From NCBI RefSeq assembly GCF_910592395.1, contig NC_088319.1, forward strand, positions 6,264,001-6,324,000: a stretch of DNA of 60,000 bases, in the 5' to 3' direction. A program made the translations under genes and the position numbers. Each line of letters starts with the position of its first letter. Position 1 is the first letter of the stretch. This document shows positions 21,901 to 30,427 of the stretch, piece by piece. The notes below the pieces were generated by a model, which saw nothing but the letters and a program-made list of their open reading frames with translations, was not told the origin of the DNA and did no database searches. Origin of the DNA: Lineus longissimus (Eukaryota; Nemertea; Pilidiophora; Heteronemertea; Lineidae).

Positions 21901-22020
21901 GTAGCTAACGTGACTGCCAGGGGTTGCAGCTGCAATCATTCCCATTCCATGGAACGTACCCTTCCCATCGAGTGTCACAATGTTGTGATCCACATTATCT
22001 GCGGCGAATAATAGCATCAT
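18961..22020 (-). CDS. Academ-like transposase, main part (1,019 codons) with XPG/FEN-like nuclease and CxC domain
   Basis: N-terminal residues 10-35 (DHNIVTLDGKGTFHGMG) and 160-245 (FDQPLFWKA, GSFHTLMNLLGAIG, GKAVHRALRGH) are strongly conserved blocks of a widespread element-encoded family. Residues 633-840 look like a PIN/FEN/XPG nuclease: YVLDGGSLLHRL, VVFDGYGGPSTKD (D676), AEGDADLEIV (D746, D748), GEDTDLLILL (D770, D772) and GCDTTSRIFGVGKK (D827). These are the spacing and order of the metal-binding acids and the helix-hairpin region of FEN1. The last 50 residues form a Cys-rich CxC block (CNCSAGCNTLRCSCKK). The true start is upstream: the frame is open back into the preceding ORF, so this is the 3' part of one gene with the next entry. 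Confidence 0.7.
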   Translation of the reverse strand: MMLLFAADNVDHNIVTLDGKGTFHGMGMIAAATPGSHVSYIILRKKLCELNIMELTKVPIKEYRFAKYARLNIKFKPLPLLENDDRKIDLLWEMSFRFHVPTPNWQGMMHTLTSERVHPGKSSVLFLPMIDMYPGDRTCILSTLEFISKLASKHSISPVVTFDQPLFWKASEIVNEDDSPVKDVVLLLGSFHTLMNLLGAIGTLMEGTGMKDLLEAIYGENAVIHMMTGKAVHRALRGHLLVDQCLTNQIISKIIEREQRFEGIIEELEQLYCQAERGVIDVARVIASDGMDEFVSSMTSIKAELSDNSKTSKLWLSYMQMLGIARELIEADRTGSWQMHLHAVSDCLPIFAAAGHPNYLKSAYLYLQKMTALEVENPEVFQKFMRGYHVIRRSNNFWAGLGCDLVIEQTLMRSLKSTGGLTRGSGMSEHQRAIWTMSSPVSSTYNYAMQEFCEMRYTTSEQHREATTARIVRDKEDLTKLDTMLGLYTPFSGETTLRNIVTGVNADDDVNVDDSFTVGRDTVTKMESQLIFSYSHKRNTKVKTMTSARAVKVAEDRTIDPALLFQRFLVVSQSGELSLDEVMKHELSPYPPSLFEGKHRLRKPDKPALLEAIRNHATSVDDAVVQPIPKTEHYVLDGGSLLHRLKWTEGNTYSSIAANYASFTIDLYGKATVVFDGYGGPSTKDNTHQRRKTTNVKNTVNITETTKFVGKKDDFLSNEKNKKSLIDMVTVRLRQKDCHVVQAEGDADLEIVKAAITMSTTTSTTLIGEDTDLLILLLYHGRMDSKELYFRSDKGKPNVYNIKVLKKLLGDDVCTDLLFAHAFTGCDTTSRIFGVGKKSVFQKVVKGDSVLRTCSRIFCAHNSDKVAVESAGCKAMVALFNGTSESLASLRYSYLCKKVATAKTFVTPERLPPTTSATKYHARRSYLQVMQWMGHNDNMDLANWGWNVEGDKVTPVMMDNNPAPDILLKMIHCNCSAGCNTLRCSCKKYGLDCTGACGPCQDGNCENMNHAPILDENED

Positions 22021-22025
22021 ATCAT

Positions 22026-23300
22026 CTATGGTTGTTTGATATCTGGAGCAACTGAAGACGCAGCATTTTCTTCAAATCTTTGTACTTCTGAATATGATGC
22101 GCAATAACCCATTGCAGAAAGACTGTCTATAAGGAATCTAGATCGAAAGTGGTGGTGCATTTGTACTGCGAGTCCTAGCTGTAGCGGGGCTATAACTGTC
22201 CTTGGACGTACTGCCTGAATGATTGACTGGCCTATACTTGCCTCTTTCCTGCGTGTGTCCTTTCCGACAAGAAGATGCTGAAGCATGTAACGCAAGCTCT
22301 TGGGAACATACTCAAGAGTTGACTCCATTTTCAGGTCTGTGGCTTTGGGATACTCACTCCTGATAGGCGTAATAACAGTCTTGATATCACTTTTGATAAG
22401 TTTTGCCGCAGTTTCTATTATTGCTCTCTTCTGGGCTTCCTCGTCATCCTTGTTTGACAGCTTAAAGTAGTCCCTTAGAATTTTACCTGTTTTTTCACGA
22501 AATGTCACAATATCTTGTAGTCCCTCACCCTCAGCCACAAATATGGAATCTCCATAGTGCGTTAGTAATTTGGACTTCAAATACTGACTGCCATATGCTA
22601 CAGAATCACTATCATGGAAGTAGTCTTTCATCTTATTGGAGAGGTCTGTAATTGTCAACTGTTCTTCATCGTTGTCCTCTAAATAGGTGCACACCCTCCG
22701 GAAAGCTTCGTCTTGGTCATCGTTGGCTGGCCGCCCAACTTTTCTTCTCTTATTGTCTACGGATCCTAATCTATGCTGTGTGGGAATATCACGAAATGTG
22801 CGAAAGTTTACATCACATGACTTGTGATACAAACAGTCCGCTGCATGAAGGTTTCCATGGAAGTACTCAGCACGTCCTCGAACTGTAAATGCCCAATCAT
22901 CATTTCTGGATTTACAAATTTCAAGTATCTTGTCGGCAAAGTTGTCTGTGCTAACAGCGCTATAGTCATCATAATCAGGGCTCCTCTTGATCGTCACAAC
23001 TTTGTTTCCACAGAATAAGCAGTCCGTTTTGCTCTTATAAGGTCCAGTCGAGACACGTGCACTTCTTTTCACAGCTGGAAGGGGATTCAACTTTGCAGTA
23101 TTATGTTTCTTAATGTCCTTGTCGTTGATGTAATTCATTCGACATGACGAGTGTACCTTTGTTTTGGCGAATACTTTGATGCTGTCACCTCTTTTGTCAC
23201 TTGCCTTGTTGATGCCGATTGCTCCTTTTTCAGTAATTGTAACTTTGTCCTTAGTTTCTGGTGATATCTCCTTCTTGCATAAAACACATATCTCATTCAT
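22026..23300 (-). CDS. Academ-like transposase, N-terminal part (424 codons) with Cys-rich finger
   Basis: Met at 23,300 follows an acceptor-like CTGTCTTTCAG (about 23,312-23,322), suggesting a 5' UTR intron. Residues 5-165 carry several Cys/His pairs (CVLC, HSSC, DCLFC, DCLYHKSC), consistent with the Cys8 finger reported for Academ. Residues 185-400 (GRPANDDQDEAFRRVC to LGLAVQMHHHFRSRFLIDSL) match the N-terminal half of the same family. The frame ends at 22,026 right after RFEENAASS, a point where the family normally continues into the DNVDHN block, which is in another frame here. So one frameshift near 22,030-22,060 separates two parts of one protein. Confidence 0.65.
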   Translation of the reverse strand: MNEICVLCKKEISPETKDKVTITEKGAIGINKASDKRGDSIKVFAKTKVHSSCRMNYINDKDIKKHNTAKLNPLPAVKRSARVSTGPYKSKTDCLFCGNKVVTIKRSPDYDDYSAVSTDNFADKILEICKSRNDDWAFTVRGRAEYFHGNLHAADCLYHKSCDVNFRTFRDIPTQHRLGSVDNKRRKVGRPANDDQDEAFRRVCTYLEDNDEEQLTITDLSNKMKDYFHDSDSVAYGSQYLKSKLLTHYGDSIFVAEGEGLQDIVTFREKTGKILRDYFKLSNKDDEEAQKRAIIETAAKLIKSDIKTVITPIRSEYPKATDLKMESTLEYVPKSLRYMLQHLLVGKDTRRKEASIGQSIIQAVRPRTVIAPLQLGLAVQMHHHFRSRFLIDSLSAMGYCASYSEVQRFEENAASSVAPDIKQP

Positions 23301-23895
23301 CTTCAGGGCCTGAAAGACAGAATGAGCTTTGGTTTGACTGGAATTCTCAATTGTTGTATATACAATCAGTTGTGAAAAGTTAATCCGTTAAACAAACAAT
23401 TAAGACCAGCTCTGGGTATGAGTCAGCCTTCACCTGGCAATGAGGTCTATATGGGCTACAGTACACTCACATTAGGTACACATACATGTACATAAACGCA
23501 CATGGGCTCAGCATGCATTGTTTTAAATCAAGGGCCAAGGCATATAGAAGAAAATCACCATATAAAAATTGTTTTATCTTACCTGTAAGGTGTATCTTAG
23601 TCTATAAACATTTTGTTCTTTTCTGAATCACAATGACACACTGTGATTAGGTAAAATTTTGAAAAATCTGAATCACATTGAAAGCTGTTGTCTTATTCTG
23701 TCTAATCTGGAGATGAGAATGTTTGTTGGAGATGGCAGCACAATGGGCTGTCGCACCAAGGGCAATCAGTTTTTCAAGTACCCTCTGTTTTACTGGGGGT
23801 TTGACTGGGGTTGTCTACAAAATTGAATACTAATATAGTACATATCTTAAACTGCCACAAAAACATGATAAAATGATAAATATGAGTTTCCGACA

Positions 23896-23936
23896 TGACG
23901 TCATTGGTGACGTCAGGACGTCATGTTATGACGTCA
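23896..23936. promoter_or_regulatory. TGACGTCA cluster in the 5' region of the Academ-like element
   Basis: TGACGTCA is present at 23,896-23,903, 23,908-23,915 and 23,929-23,936, plus a one-base variant at 23,916-23,923. It lies between the right inverted repeat and the transposase start, where a promoter would be expected. Confidence 0.5.
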
Positions 23937-24078
23937 TGGCGCTATATGGAACATTACAGAATAATAAATTGACTAAGATAATGGTTATAAGAGTAATGTT
24001 TCACACATTAACTGGTTAAAATAGCAATATTATTAGGATATGAGCAAGATTTATGGGACTTTTTAGCGATGGCAGCCA

Positions 24079-24238
24079 TCTTTTTTTGACATCATATTTA
24101 GACCCTTTGCGGAGGCTCAATTTCTGCCAACTTTTGGTATGTTGTTCTCTGGACTAATATCTACAGAATAAGACCATAAAACGTTTTCTTGCAATTTTTT
24201 TGGGGTTGGCCTGTTTATTTCATATTTTGATCCTACTA
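24079..24238. repeat. Right terminal inverted repeat of the Academ-like element
   Basis: It ends GATCCTACTA and is the inverted counterpart of 18,569-18,727. The transposase is transcribed away from this end. Confidence 0.8.
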
Positions 24239-24585
24239 TACCGAAGTTTGGTGCGATCTGATTTGCCATTTGGCCTCCAGGGAGGGGGCCAAATCCTAAA
24301 TTCTTCAAAATGCCATTATTCCTAGTAATGACTTGCCCGATTGGCACCAATTTTATATCATAGGTACATCTAATTCTAACAACCATTCAATGTGTCACCC
24401 GGGTCTTCTTTGATTTGGCCTACTTTTCAAGGTCACAGAGGTCGAATGTACTGTAAATTGGCCATTTTGGGGAAATTGTAATTGCTTGGACCTACATCAA
24501 ACCTAACACTACATGACACAATACCATGCTCTTTATCCATCTTTCCTCCACATGAGGTGAGCACAATGGCCCTGGCCATTTCATT

Positions 24586-25250
24586 CAATGTCTTTCTCAC
24601 AAGAGATCATACGCTTGAAAGTTCGAAGAACATATTGGTTCAGAAGAGTCCATCGGAACTATGAGCCAGAGTTAGAAATGGCTCTCACTTTTTCAATGTC
24701 TTTCTCACAAGAGATCATACGCTTGAAAGTTCGAAGAACATATTGGTTCAGAAGAGTCCATCGGAACTATGAGCCAGAGTTAGAAATGGCTCTCACTTTT
24801 TCAATGTCTTTCTCACAAGAGATCATACGCTTGAAAGTTCGAAGAACATATTGGTTCAGAAGAGTCCATCGGAACTATGAGCCAGAGTTAGAGATGGCTC
24901 TCACTTTTTCAATGTCTTTTTCAGAAGAGATCATTACGCTTGAAAGTTCGAAGAACATATTGGTTCAGAAGAGTCCATCGGAACTATGAACCAGAGTTAG
25001 AGATGGCTCTCACATTTTCGATGTCTTTTTCAGAAGAGATCATTACGCTTGAAAGTTCGAAGAACATATTGGTTCAGAAGAGTCCATCGGAACTATGAAC
25101 CAGAGTTAGAGATGGCTCGCAGTTTTTCAATGTCTTTTTCACAAGAGATCATACGCTTGAAAGTTCGAAGAACATATTGGTTCAGAAGAGTCCATCGGAA
25201 CTATGAGCCAGAGTTAGAGATGGCTCGCAGTTTTTCAATGTCTTTTTCAC
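24586..25250 (-). repeat. 108-bp tandem repeat spanning the end of LINE ORF1
   Basis: Six near-identical units start at about 24,586, 24,694, 24,802, 24,910, 25,019 and 25,127. The fourth and fifth have an extra base. On the minus strand each unit contains CEKDIEKLRAISNSGS plus a stop, the very end of ORF1, and then inter-ORF sequence. Because the unit is a multiple of three, the plus strand happens to stay open, but that is not a gene. Confidence 0.85.
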
Positions 25251-25889
25251 AATATATCATATGCTTCCCTCCGTTGTAGAATGCTGTGACCCGACCGTCG
25301 TTTGACCAAACGGAAGTCACACCCTGTATCGCCCTGGCAGAATCGATTAATCCTTTCCTGTACGCAGTCAAGTCCTCCCTGATCACTATACCCGTTCCTT
25401 TGAGGCGGCGCCGTGCCCTTATCACCAATGCTTTCATCTCGTGTCTCACGAACTTGAAGATTATCGGGGGGGGGGGGGGGGGGGGGGTTCGCCCCTGTGC
25501 GGGGATCCCGGTTAAACCGTCCTACTCTGTGGGCTCTACCTATCTCAGTGATCGGTACCGCGATGTTCAGCTTGTCCTGAAACAGTTTGACTCCTATATC
25601 GATACAGTTCTCACGGTCACGTTCTGGAATTCCAAATATGCGAATCCCATTCCGACGCCCGTACATTTCTAATTCATCAATGTCCCGTTCTGCACGGATT
25701 AATCGATTTTTCATAGCAATGTTCTCATCACGAAATTTATCAAGTTCCATATGCGCACGCTTCTTCCTTCGAGGAGTCGTTTACTTTTTGCAGGTTGAAG
25801 ATTTCACCTTCTAAGCGATTCACTGAAGTTTCCCAGTTTTTCATAAGCTCGTCTTTTAACAGGGACAACGCATTGTCTACGAAACCCAT
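25201..25889 (-). pseudogene. LINE ORF1 (L1-type RNA-binding protein), frameshifted
   Basis: The start at 25,889-25,887 gives MGFVDNALSLLKDELMKN and a heptad-like N-terminus; a frameshift near 25,755 leads into a coiled-coil segment. Then comes ELEMYGRRNGIRIFGIPE and ITEIGRAHRVGRF, the RNA-recognition core of ORF1p in CR1/L1-like elements. A G-run of about 20 bases (25,466-25,487) causes a further frameshift. The C-terminal domain resumes as KFVRHEMKALVIRARR, GIVIREDLTAYRKGL and WSNDGRVTAF. The stop lies in the first unit of the 108-bp array. Confidence 0.75.
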
Positions 25890-27252
25890 TACTTAGAGTG
25901 AATACTAAATTTCATACAAAATGATTCTAAATTCAAACTGTAACAAATCCACATTAACCAGCAAAGAACAGATCATTTTGTTTGTGGGTTTGTATGGCAG
26001 TTGCAAGTGTAACTTGAAGTCAAATTATTATTCTCTGATTGTAGGTGTGAAGAGATGAACAGTATGGGCAATTTACTAGCTGACTAATTTTACCTTGATA
26101 ACATCTTGGTCACCTTTACATGTCCCACAGCTAAACCAGAAGTGATTGACTATTGGCTTGACCCAGCAACTCTTGGTGTCTCGCCTTCTTTGCAAGCTAT
26201 GTTGAATAGAAATATAGAATCAAATGAGTTATAAAACACGCTGGTCATACATGTAACTATATTCAACGACATATTTTCTTTGTTCAAAACTACTTCAATT
26301 GTAGTACATATTTTGAGTGATCAATGGATACAGTTGACTTAGATGTGAAATTATTAATTATGTTGCACCTACCTCAACAAGGGCTGTTCCTATCTTTTTC
26401 GACCGGTGCCAAACATCGAGATAATGCGTCACTTTCAGGATATTTTGGACATCAGTATCTTCTAGTTGTGGGAAAAGTGCCTTCAGTTTTGTCTCGGAGC
26501 GCTGACTTCCTTCTGAAATGAGGAAATGCACAAATATATACATGTATTTTTACTGTAACAGAAGAAAAAGGGATACGAGACATAAAGCATTTTCATACCG
26601 ACTCCTTGAAAAAATTTATAAAAAGAACCTACAGGTATGATTGCTGAATGCTGTGAATGAATAAAACAGATGCAGAACGTAATCAATAGAGTGGTCTTGC
26701 CTCTGGTTGGAAACCAATGAGTAGGTGGTCTTTTAGACACACAGACTGCAAGGTTTTTCAAAGATATCAACTTATCGTTTTAATATGTCAAGACAAGTAT
26801 CAAATGTGTCTTTATAATCAATTGTAAGCCTTTACCTAAGAGTACTCTTGTGGGTCTGTGATCATTTGTCGTGAAGGAGTTTATGCCAACTTTTCCAGAG
26901 AGATAGGCTAGCCCCAATATCGCAGCGTGCCGTTCCATATTAGGACTTTTCAACCCGACGTCCCTCTTATCAGTCGTGGTCAGGTGAACAATGTAACTAC
27001 TGGCCGCATCCATAAACGAGTACTGCAGGTACTTGGCCGAAAAACCTGAAAGAGACAAAGTCTAATGTACAATCACACCACTTCTATATGTGCAATCTAG
27101 GGAGCAGTGTCCAACTCCCAAGACTTCGCCCCGTACAGCAACCTAAACATTTTATCTAAAATAATCTCCATAACCATTTCAATCACAACCATATAGTCAT
27201 GCTATAGTCATACTCCTGTAATAAAGACAGAAATAACACAGTGACAACTTAC

Positions 27253-27785
27253 CTGGATCCCGACTGTCACACCTTCCATCACCACACAGATCAAGGGGCT
27301 GTCCCTGCTTCGCTAAGCTTTCTATAATTAGACCATGAGCAAAATCATAGTACCTGTTGACAGCAGGCGTCACATATGCATCTTGCAACCGGTGGAATGT
27401 CGAGGCAGAAGGAATGACAAGATTCATGAATTTGGCTAAATGAGCCACTTTGGCGTAACTGTTCCCTGTCATAGTAATTGAAGCCATGAGTAATAAATTT
27501 GTGGTATAAATACCAGTGTCCTTGTGGCTGGACTGCCAAGAATTCTGTACATGACGGGGCTTAATGCAGCACTTCTGTCGAATGACAAGTGTACCCCCCA
27601 CAAAGAAATGATCCGTTATAACATCAGCCCCACAGATCTGACACAACTGTTCTCTGTATTTGCCATTGAAAAGTTCCTTGCACTTGGACAAAGAGCAAAC
27701 AAACCGCTGATCGGCAAGAAGGTCTTCGTCAGCAGCAGCAGACATTCCACTCTCCAACTGGCGCTCATATCCATCGGCAAGCAAC
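27253..27785 (-). CDS. Kolobok-like transposase, large core exon
   Basis: It starts after TTGCATTTCCAG and ends CCAG before GTAAGT. There is a cysteine cluster (QLCQICGADV), then a spacer, then GNSYAKVAHLAKFM, ASTFHRLQDAYVTP and LCGDGRCDS. Relative to the family pattern there are two extra residues after GDGRCDS before the PG that spans the splice. The frame is intact in this exon. Confidence 0.6.
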
Positions 27786-28558
27786 CTGGAAATGCAATAA
27801 AGCAATATTGTAATTCAGGTTCTGCAGTGTAGTAATTGGATGATGTACAGTAAGTAACTTTGGTTACTTGGTTGGTTATTGTTAAAATAAACTTCTGATA
27901 TTAAAATAATATGTTTGGAAATTACTGTATAGTTGGGCAAGATGCGATGGCCATCAATTTTGTCACCAAAACAATGTCTGCAGACGACCTACCAACTTGT
28001 TCAGTGCTTAAGTACAGACACATCCAAGGAAACCTGCTCTATTTACTTTTATTAATATAACAAAAAATAGTACTGAACTTGTTATCAATAAAGGTTCTTT
28101 TATCATTTACCTTTTGTTTGGAACCTGATCAAACACTTCCCCATCAACCATGTCCTCAGTAACAGTTGTTGGCTGCACAGGTAGTTCTTCATTTCCTTGG
28201 TCTTGGAATTCTTCCATGACGGTATGGTCAACCTCCAAGTCATCTTCAGGTTCCTGAATCTGAAACATGCCATGTGATTTAAGTACAAGAGGCGATACAA
28301 AAATTTTCTAAGGCCTATATTCAAATGTGGGTGATATAGTCATTTAGATTGATGACGTATCAATACTGATTGCAGGGGCATTTCCCCCTGCTCCCTCCCC
28401 TGGTAGTTGCATACCTGAATGGTGAAAGTTCATGGATAGTTATTTACCTCCTCACTGCTCATCAAAGACGCTTGCAATTGAGCAATAGGGCCCTCGTCAT
28501 CAGAGTTTTCCTCATTGCTGTCCTCATCAACTTCAGGGAAACTGCAATCAAGATCAGC

Positions 28559-29029
28559 TGAAGACTCGGATACTCGGATGTTCAATATATAGTTTTATTT
28601 GAAACCTGAAACATATGGACTACATTTAGCACCGGACAGTAAAATAGACATGAATTACAAACAGTGACATACAAAAGTGAAAAAGAATATTTTTTGGTAT
28701 TTTAAGAATATATGTAAAGAAGGAACCTACAAAACAGTAATACAACATGGAACTAAATGAAATGCATAAAATTAAATACTTACAAATCCGAAACTACCGA
28801 AACCGAAATGTGTGGTTATCCGGGACAAAGAACCTGTCCTTACTACATGTACTTCCAGACCAAGTGCAGTAAAATTTGTGAATGACAAAAAGGGCGTAAA
28901 AGAAGCCTAAAAGGTAAAAATAGCTCGTGACGTAAAAAGTGCCGCCAAAACCGAAGTGCGAAGTTCGCGAAATTTAAAACTGGTAAATAGAATAAAAGAG
29001 AGTCCAAGATTCGCATTATCAGCGAAACA
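28559..29029 (-). repeat. 3' LTR of the BEL/Pao element (471 bp)
   Basis: On the minus strand it begins TGTTTCGCTGATAATGCG and ends TATTGAACATCCGAGTATCC..TTCA. It matches 33,842-34,493 except for a few substitutions and the insertion there. Confidence 0.8.
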
Positions 29030-29071
29030 CTCTCCCACCTCGACGACGAAGGCAAACGCGCCGGAGCCAAA

Positions 29072-29545
29072 TCAATCATCCTCAGACCAGCCTTCTGCGG
29101 GGAGCATAACAACTAATTTGCTTATTGGCCGTTCGTATTCAGTTGTCGCGGTTTTAACGGTGACGTTGCGCACTTTATCGTTGGACCCGCGGAAAACCCT
29201 TGTAATTAGCCCATTTTTCCAATTGCCGCGAAACGGATTTGTTTCCATGACTGTCACAAAATCTCCTACGGACACATCTCTTCTCATGGTTTGCCATTTT
29301 TTTATCGCGGGACGAGCGACGGGAACACATCCCTATACCATCGGTTCCAGAATGAGTCAACGATCTTCTGGCAAAATTCCACGCGATGCCTGGGATTGTT
29401 TGACTAGAATGGTCCCTGCGGTACTGTGGCTGATGCACGACCCGAGAGCATGTTGTTTGGGCATAGATATGCGCCATCGTCAGGGTCACTGGACGTTCGT
29501 CCAATTGGTCTTTCGTTGATCAGGTTTGCCACTTCAAACAGTACA
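29072..29545 (-). pseudogene. BEL/Pao integrase C-terminal remnant (catalytic core deleted)
   Basis: The minus strand reads FEVANLINERPIGR, DGAYLCPNNMLSGRAS, NPRHRVEFCQKIVDSFW and DVFPSLVPR, followed in another frame by RRDVSVGDFVTVMETN and RVFRGSNDKVRNVTVKT. These are the last blocks of a BEL integrase and its C-terminal domain. The frames contain stops. The zinc-binding HHCC and DDE core that should precede are gone, with the deletion joint near 29,545. Confidence 0.75.
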
Positions 29546-30427
29546 GTTTGTAACTCCGACCCGTATGATTCCATCTTCGTCCATGTACGGAGAGAGAGTA
29601 GCTAGGCCTTGTTTACCTAACATGGGATGCAGTGCAGATTGGGCATGAGTTAAGAGTTTCTTCTCAGCAGTGTTGAGTTCACTGACAGACAGTGGCCCAG
29701 AATGTTTTTTACGCTTGTTGCCCCATTTTGCACAGAAGTTGTGTACAAATCGTATGAGTGTCGCAGTAACACGAGTAGCACGCATCAGTGATGAGAATTT
29801 TTCCATTTGTGCCAATATGGGCGCTTCTACGGAGAAAGTTGCCATTGTACAGCTCATCTTAAGTTCACTTTCGCTTCCCCTTTGGTCTCGATGTCCTGTT
29901 GTCACGTTCGTAAGAGGCCACTCGTCTTCTGGCAGCTTAAGAAATCCAGGACCGCATATCCAGCGTTCTTGCACTTCATCCACAGTTCGACCCCGGCTTA
30001 CATCATCCGCGACATTAAGTTCGGAGGGACAATACCGCCAGTCCAGTGCGTTCGATTTCATTTGAATCTCGCCAACGCGATTTGACACAAATGCTTTGAA
30101 ATTCCTAGGTTCCTGCTTTATCCATGAGAGAACAATCATTGAATCCGAAAAAAGAATGGTTTTCTTCAGTTGAAGTCGGGTTTCAGCTCGGATGAAGTCA
30201 TTCAGCCTGCTAGCCATCACAGCAGCTTGTAATTCCAACGGCGGAATAGTAAGTGGCTTCAGGGGGGCCACTCGTGACTTTGCCATAACGAACCGAATCT
30301 GATAACCGTCTGTGGTTGCCCACCTGAGATATGCAACACTGCCGAACCCACTCAGAGACGCATCACAAAAGATTACAAGTACTGGACGTCCCTCGCACGC
30401 CAACGGAGGGAGACAGACAGCGTTCAA
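29534..30427 (-). pseudogene. BEL/Pao RNase H-like region (A17/Pao domain), frameshifted from RT
   Basis: The frame has LVIFCDASLSGFGSVAYL, PPLELQAAVMASRL, TILFSDSMIVLSWI and WRYCPSELNVADDVSRG, the blocks that follow RT in Pao-type polyproteins. It overlaps the end of the upstream frame near 30,400, where one base shift separates them (both read FERCL then diverge). It ends GIIRVGVTNC, where integrase should begin. Confidence 0.8.

Larger units (their letters stand above)
18569..24238 (-). mobile_element. Academ-like DNA transposon, 5,670 bp, with long TIRs and TAC duplications
   Basis: Ends TAGTAGGATC are inverted, and the inverted similarity extends for roughly 160 bases (left 18,569-18,727; right 24,079-24,238), including CCCCAAAAAAATTGCAAG and GCCTCCGCAAAGGGTCTAA on both sides. 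TAC is duplicated at 18,566-18,568 and 24,239-24,241. The uninterrupted paralogue A1 has a single GGTACCGAAG at this place, which fixes the boundaries exactly. A 3-bp duplication and an XPG-like nuclease transposase with a Cys-rich N-terminus are the features I recall for the Academ superfamily. One transposase gene lies inside, on the minus strand. Confidence 0.75.
17776..24585 (-). mobile_element. HINE-like element A2, itself split by an Academ-like transposon
   Basis: The outer parts (17,776-18,568 and 24,239-24,585) match element A1 nearly base for base, including the hairpin, a shorter GTC microsatellite (about 17,826-17,871) and the terminal block ending GGCCATTTCATT. The stretch after the inner insertion (24,241-24,585) has the same length as the corresponding part of A1 (10,471-10,815). 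A1 therefore shows what the site looked like before the inner transposon arrived. Flanking LINE sequence is the 108-bp tandem unit on both sides. Confidence 0.65.
9343..25889 (-). mobile_element. Full non-LTR retrotransposon (ORF1 + EN-RT), interrupted by three insertions
   Basis: Read on the minus strand the parts appear in the correct order: ORF1 (25,889-25,201), a tandem array, the ORF2 endonuclease (17,279-15,843), reverse transcriptase (12,417-10,816), the last ORF2 codons and 3' UTR (9,633-9,371), and an ATTCAT-repeat tail (about 9,343-9,370). At each gap the protein resumes on the far side of an inserted element (17,776-24,585; 12,418-15,842; 9,634-10,815). The tail type and domain order fit the CR1/Jockey group. 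The 5' end upstream of ORF1 is not defined. The element carries frameshifts and a changed catalytic residue, so it is dead. Confidence 0.75.

Noticed and set aside
21539-22011. Plus-strand ORFs over the transposase
   Set aside because: Antisense shadows of a strongly conserved minus-strand protein.
24586-25250. CRISPR-like array
   Set aside because: Units are contiguous 108-bp repeats without unique spacers, in a eukaryotic LINE.
24588-25279. Plus-strand ORFs with a 36-residue repeated protein
   Set aside because: The 108-bp repeat unit is divisible by three, so a frame stays open by chance. The real reading is minus-strand LINE ORF1 end and spacer.
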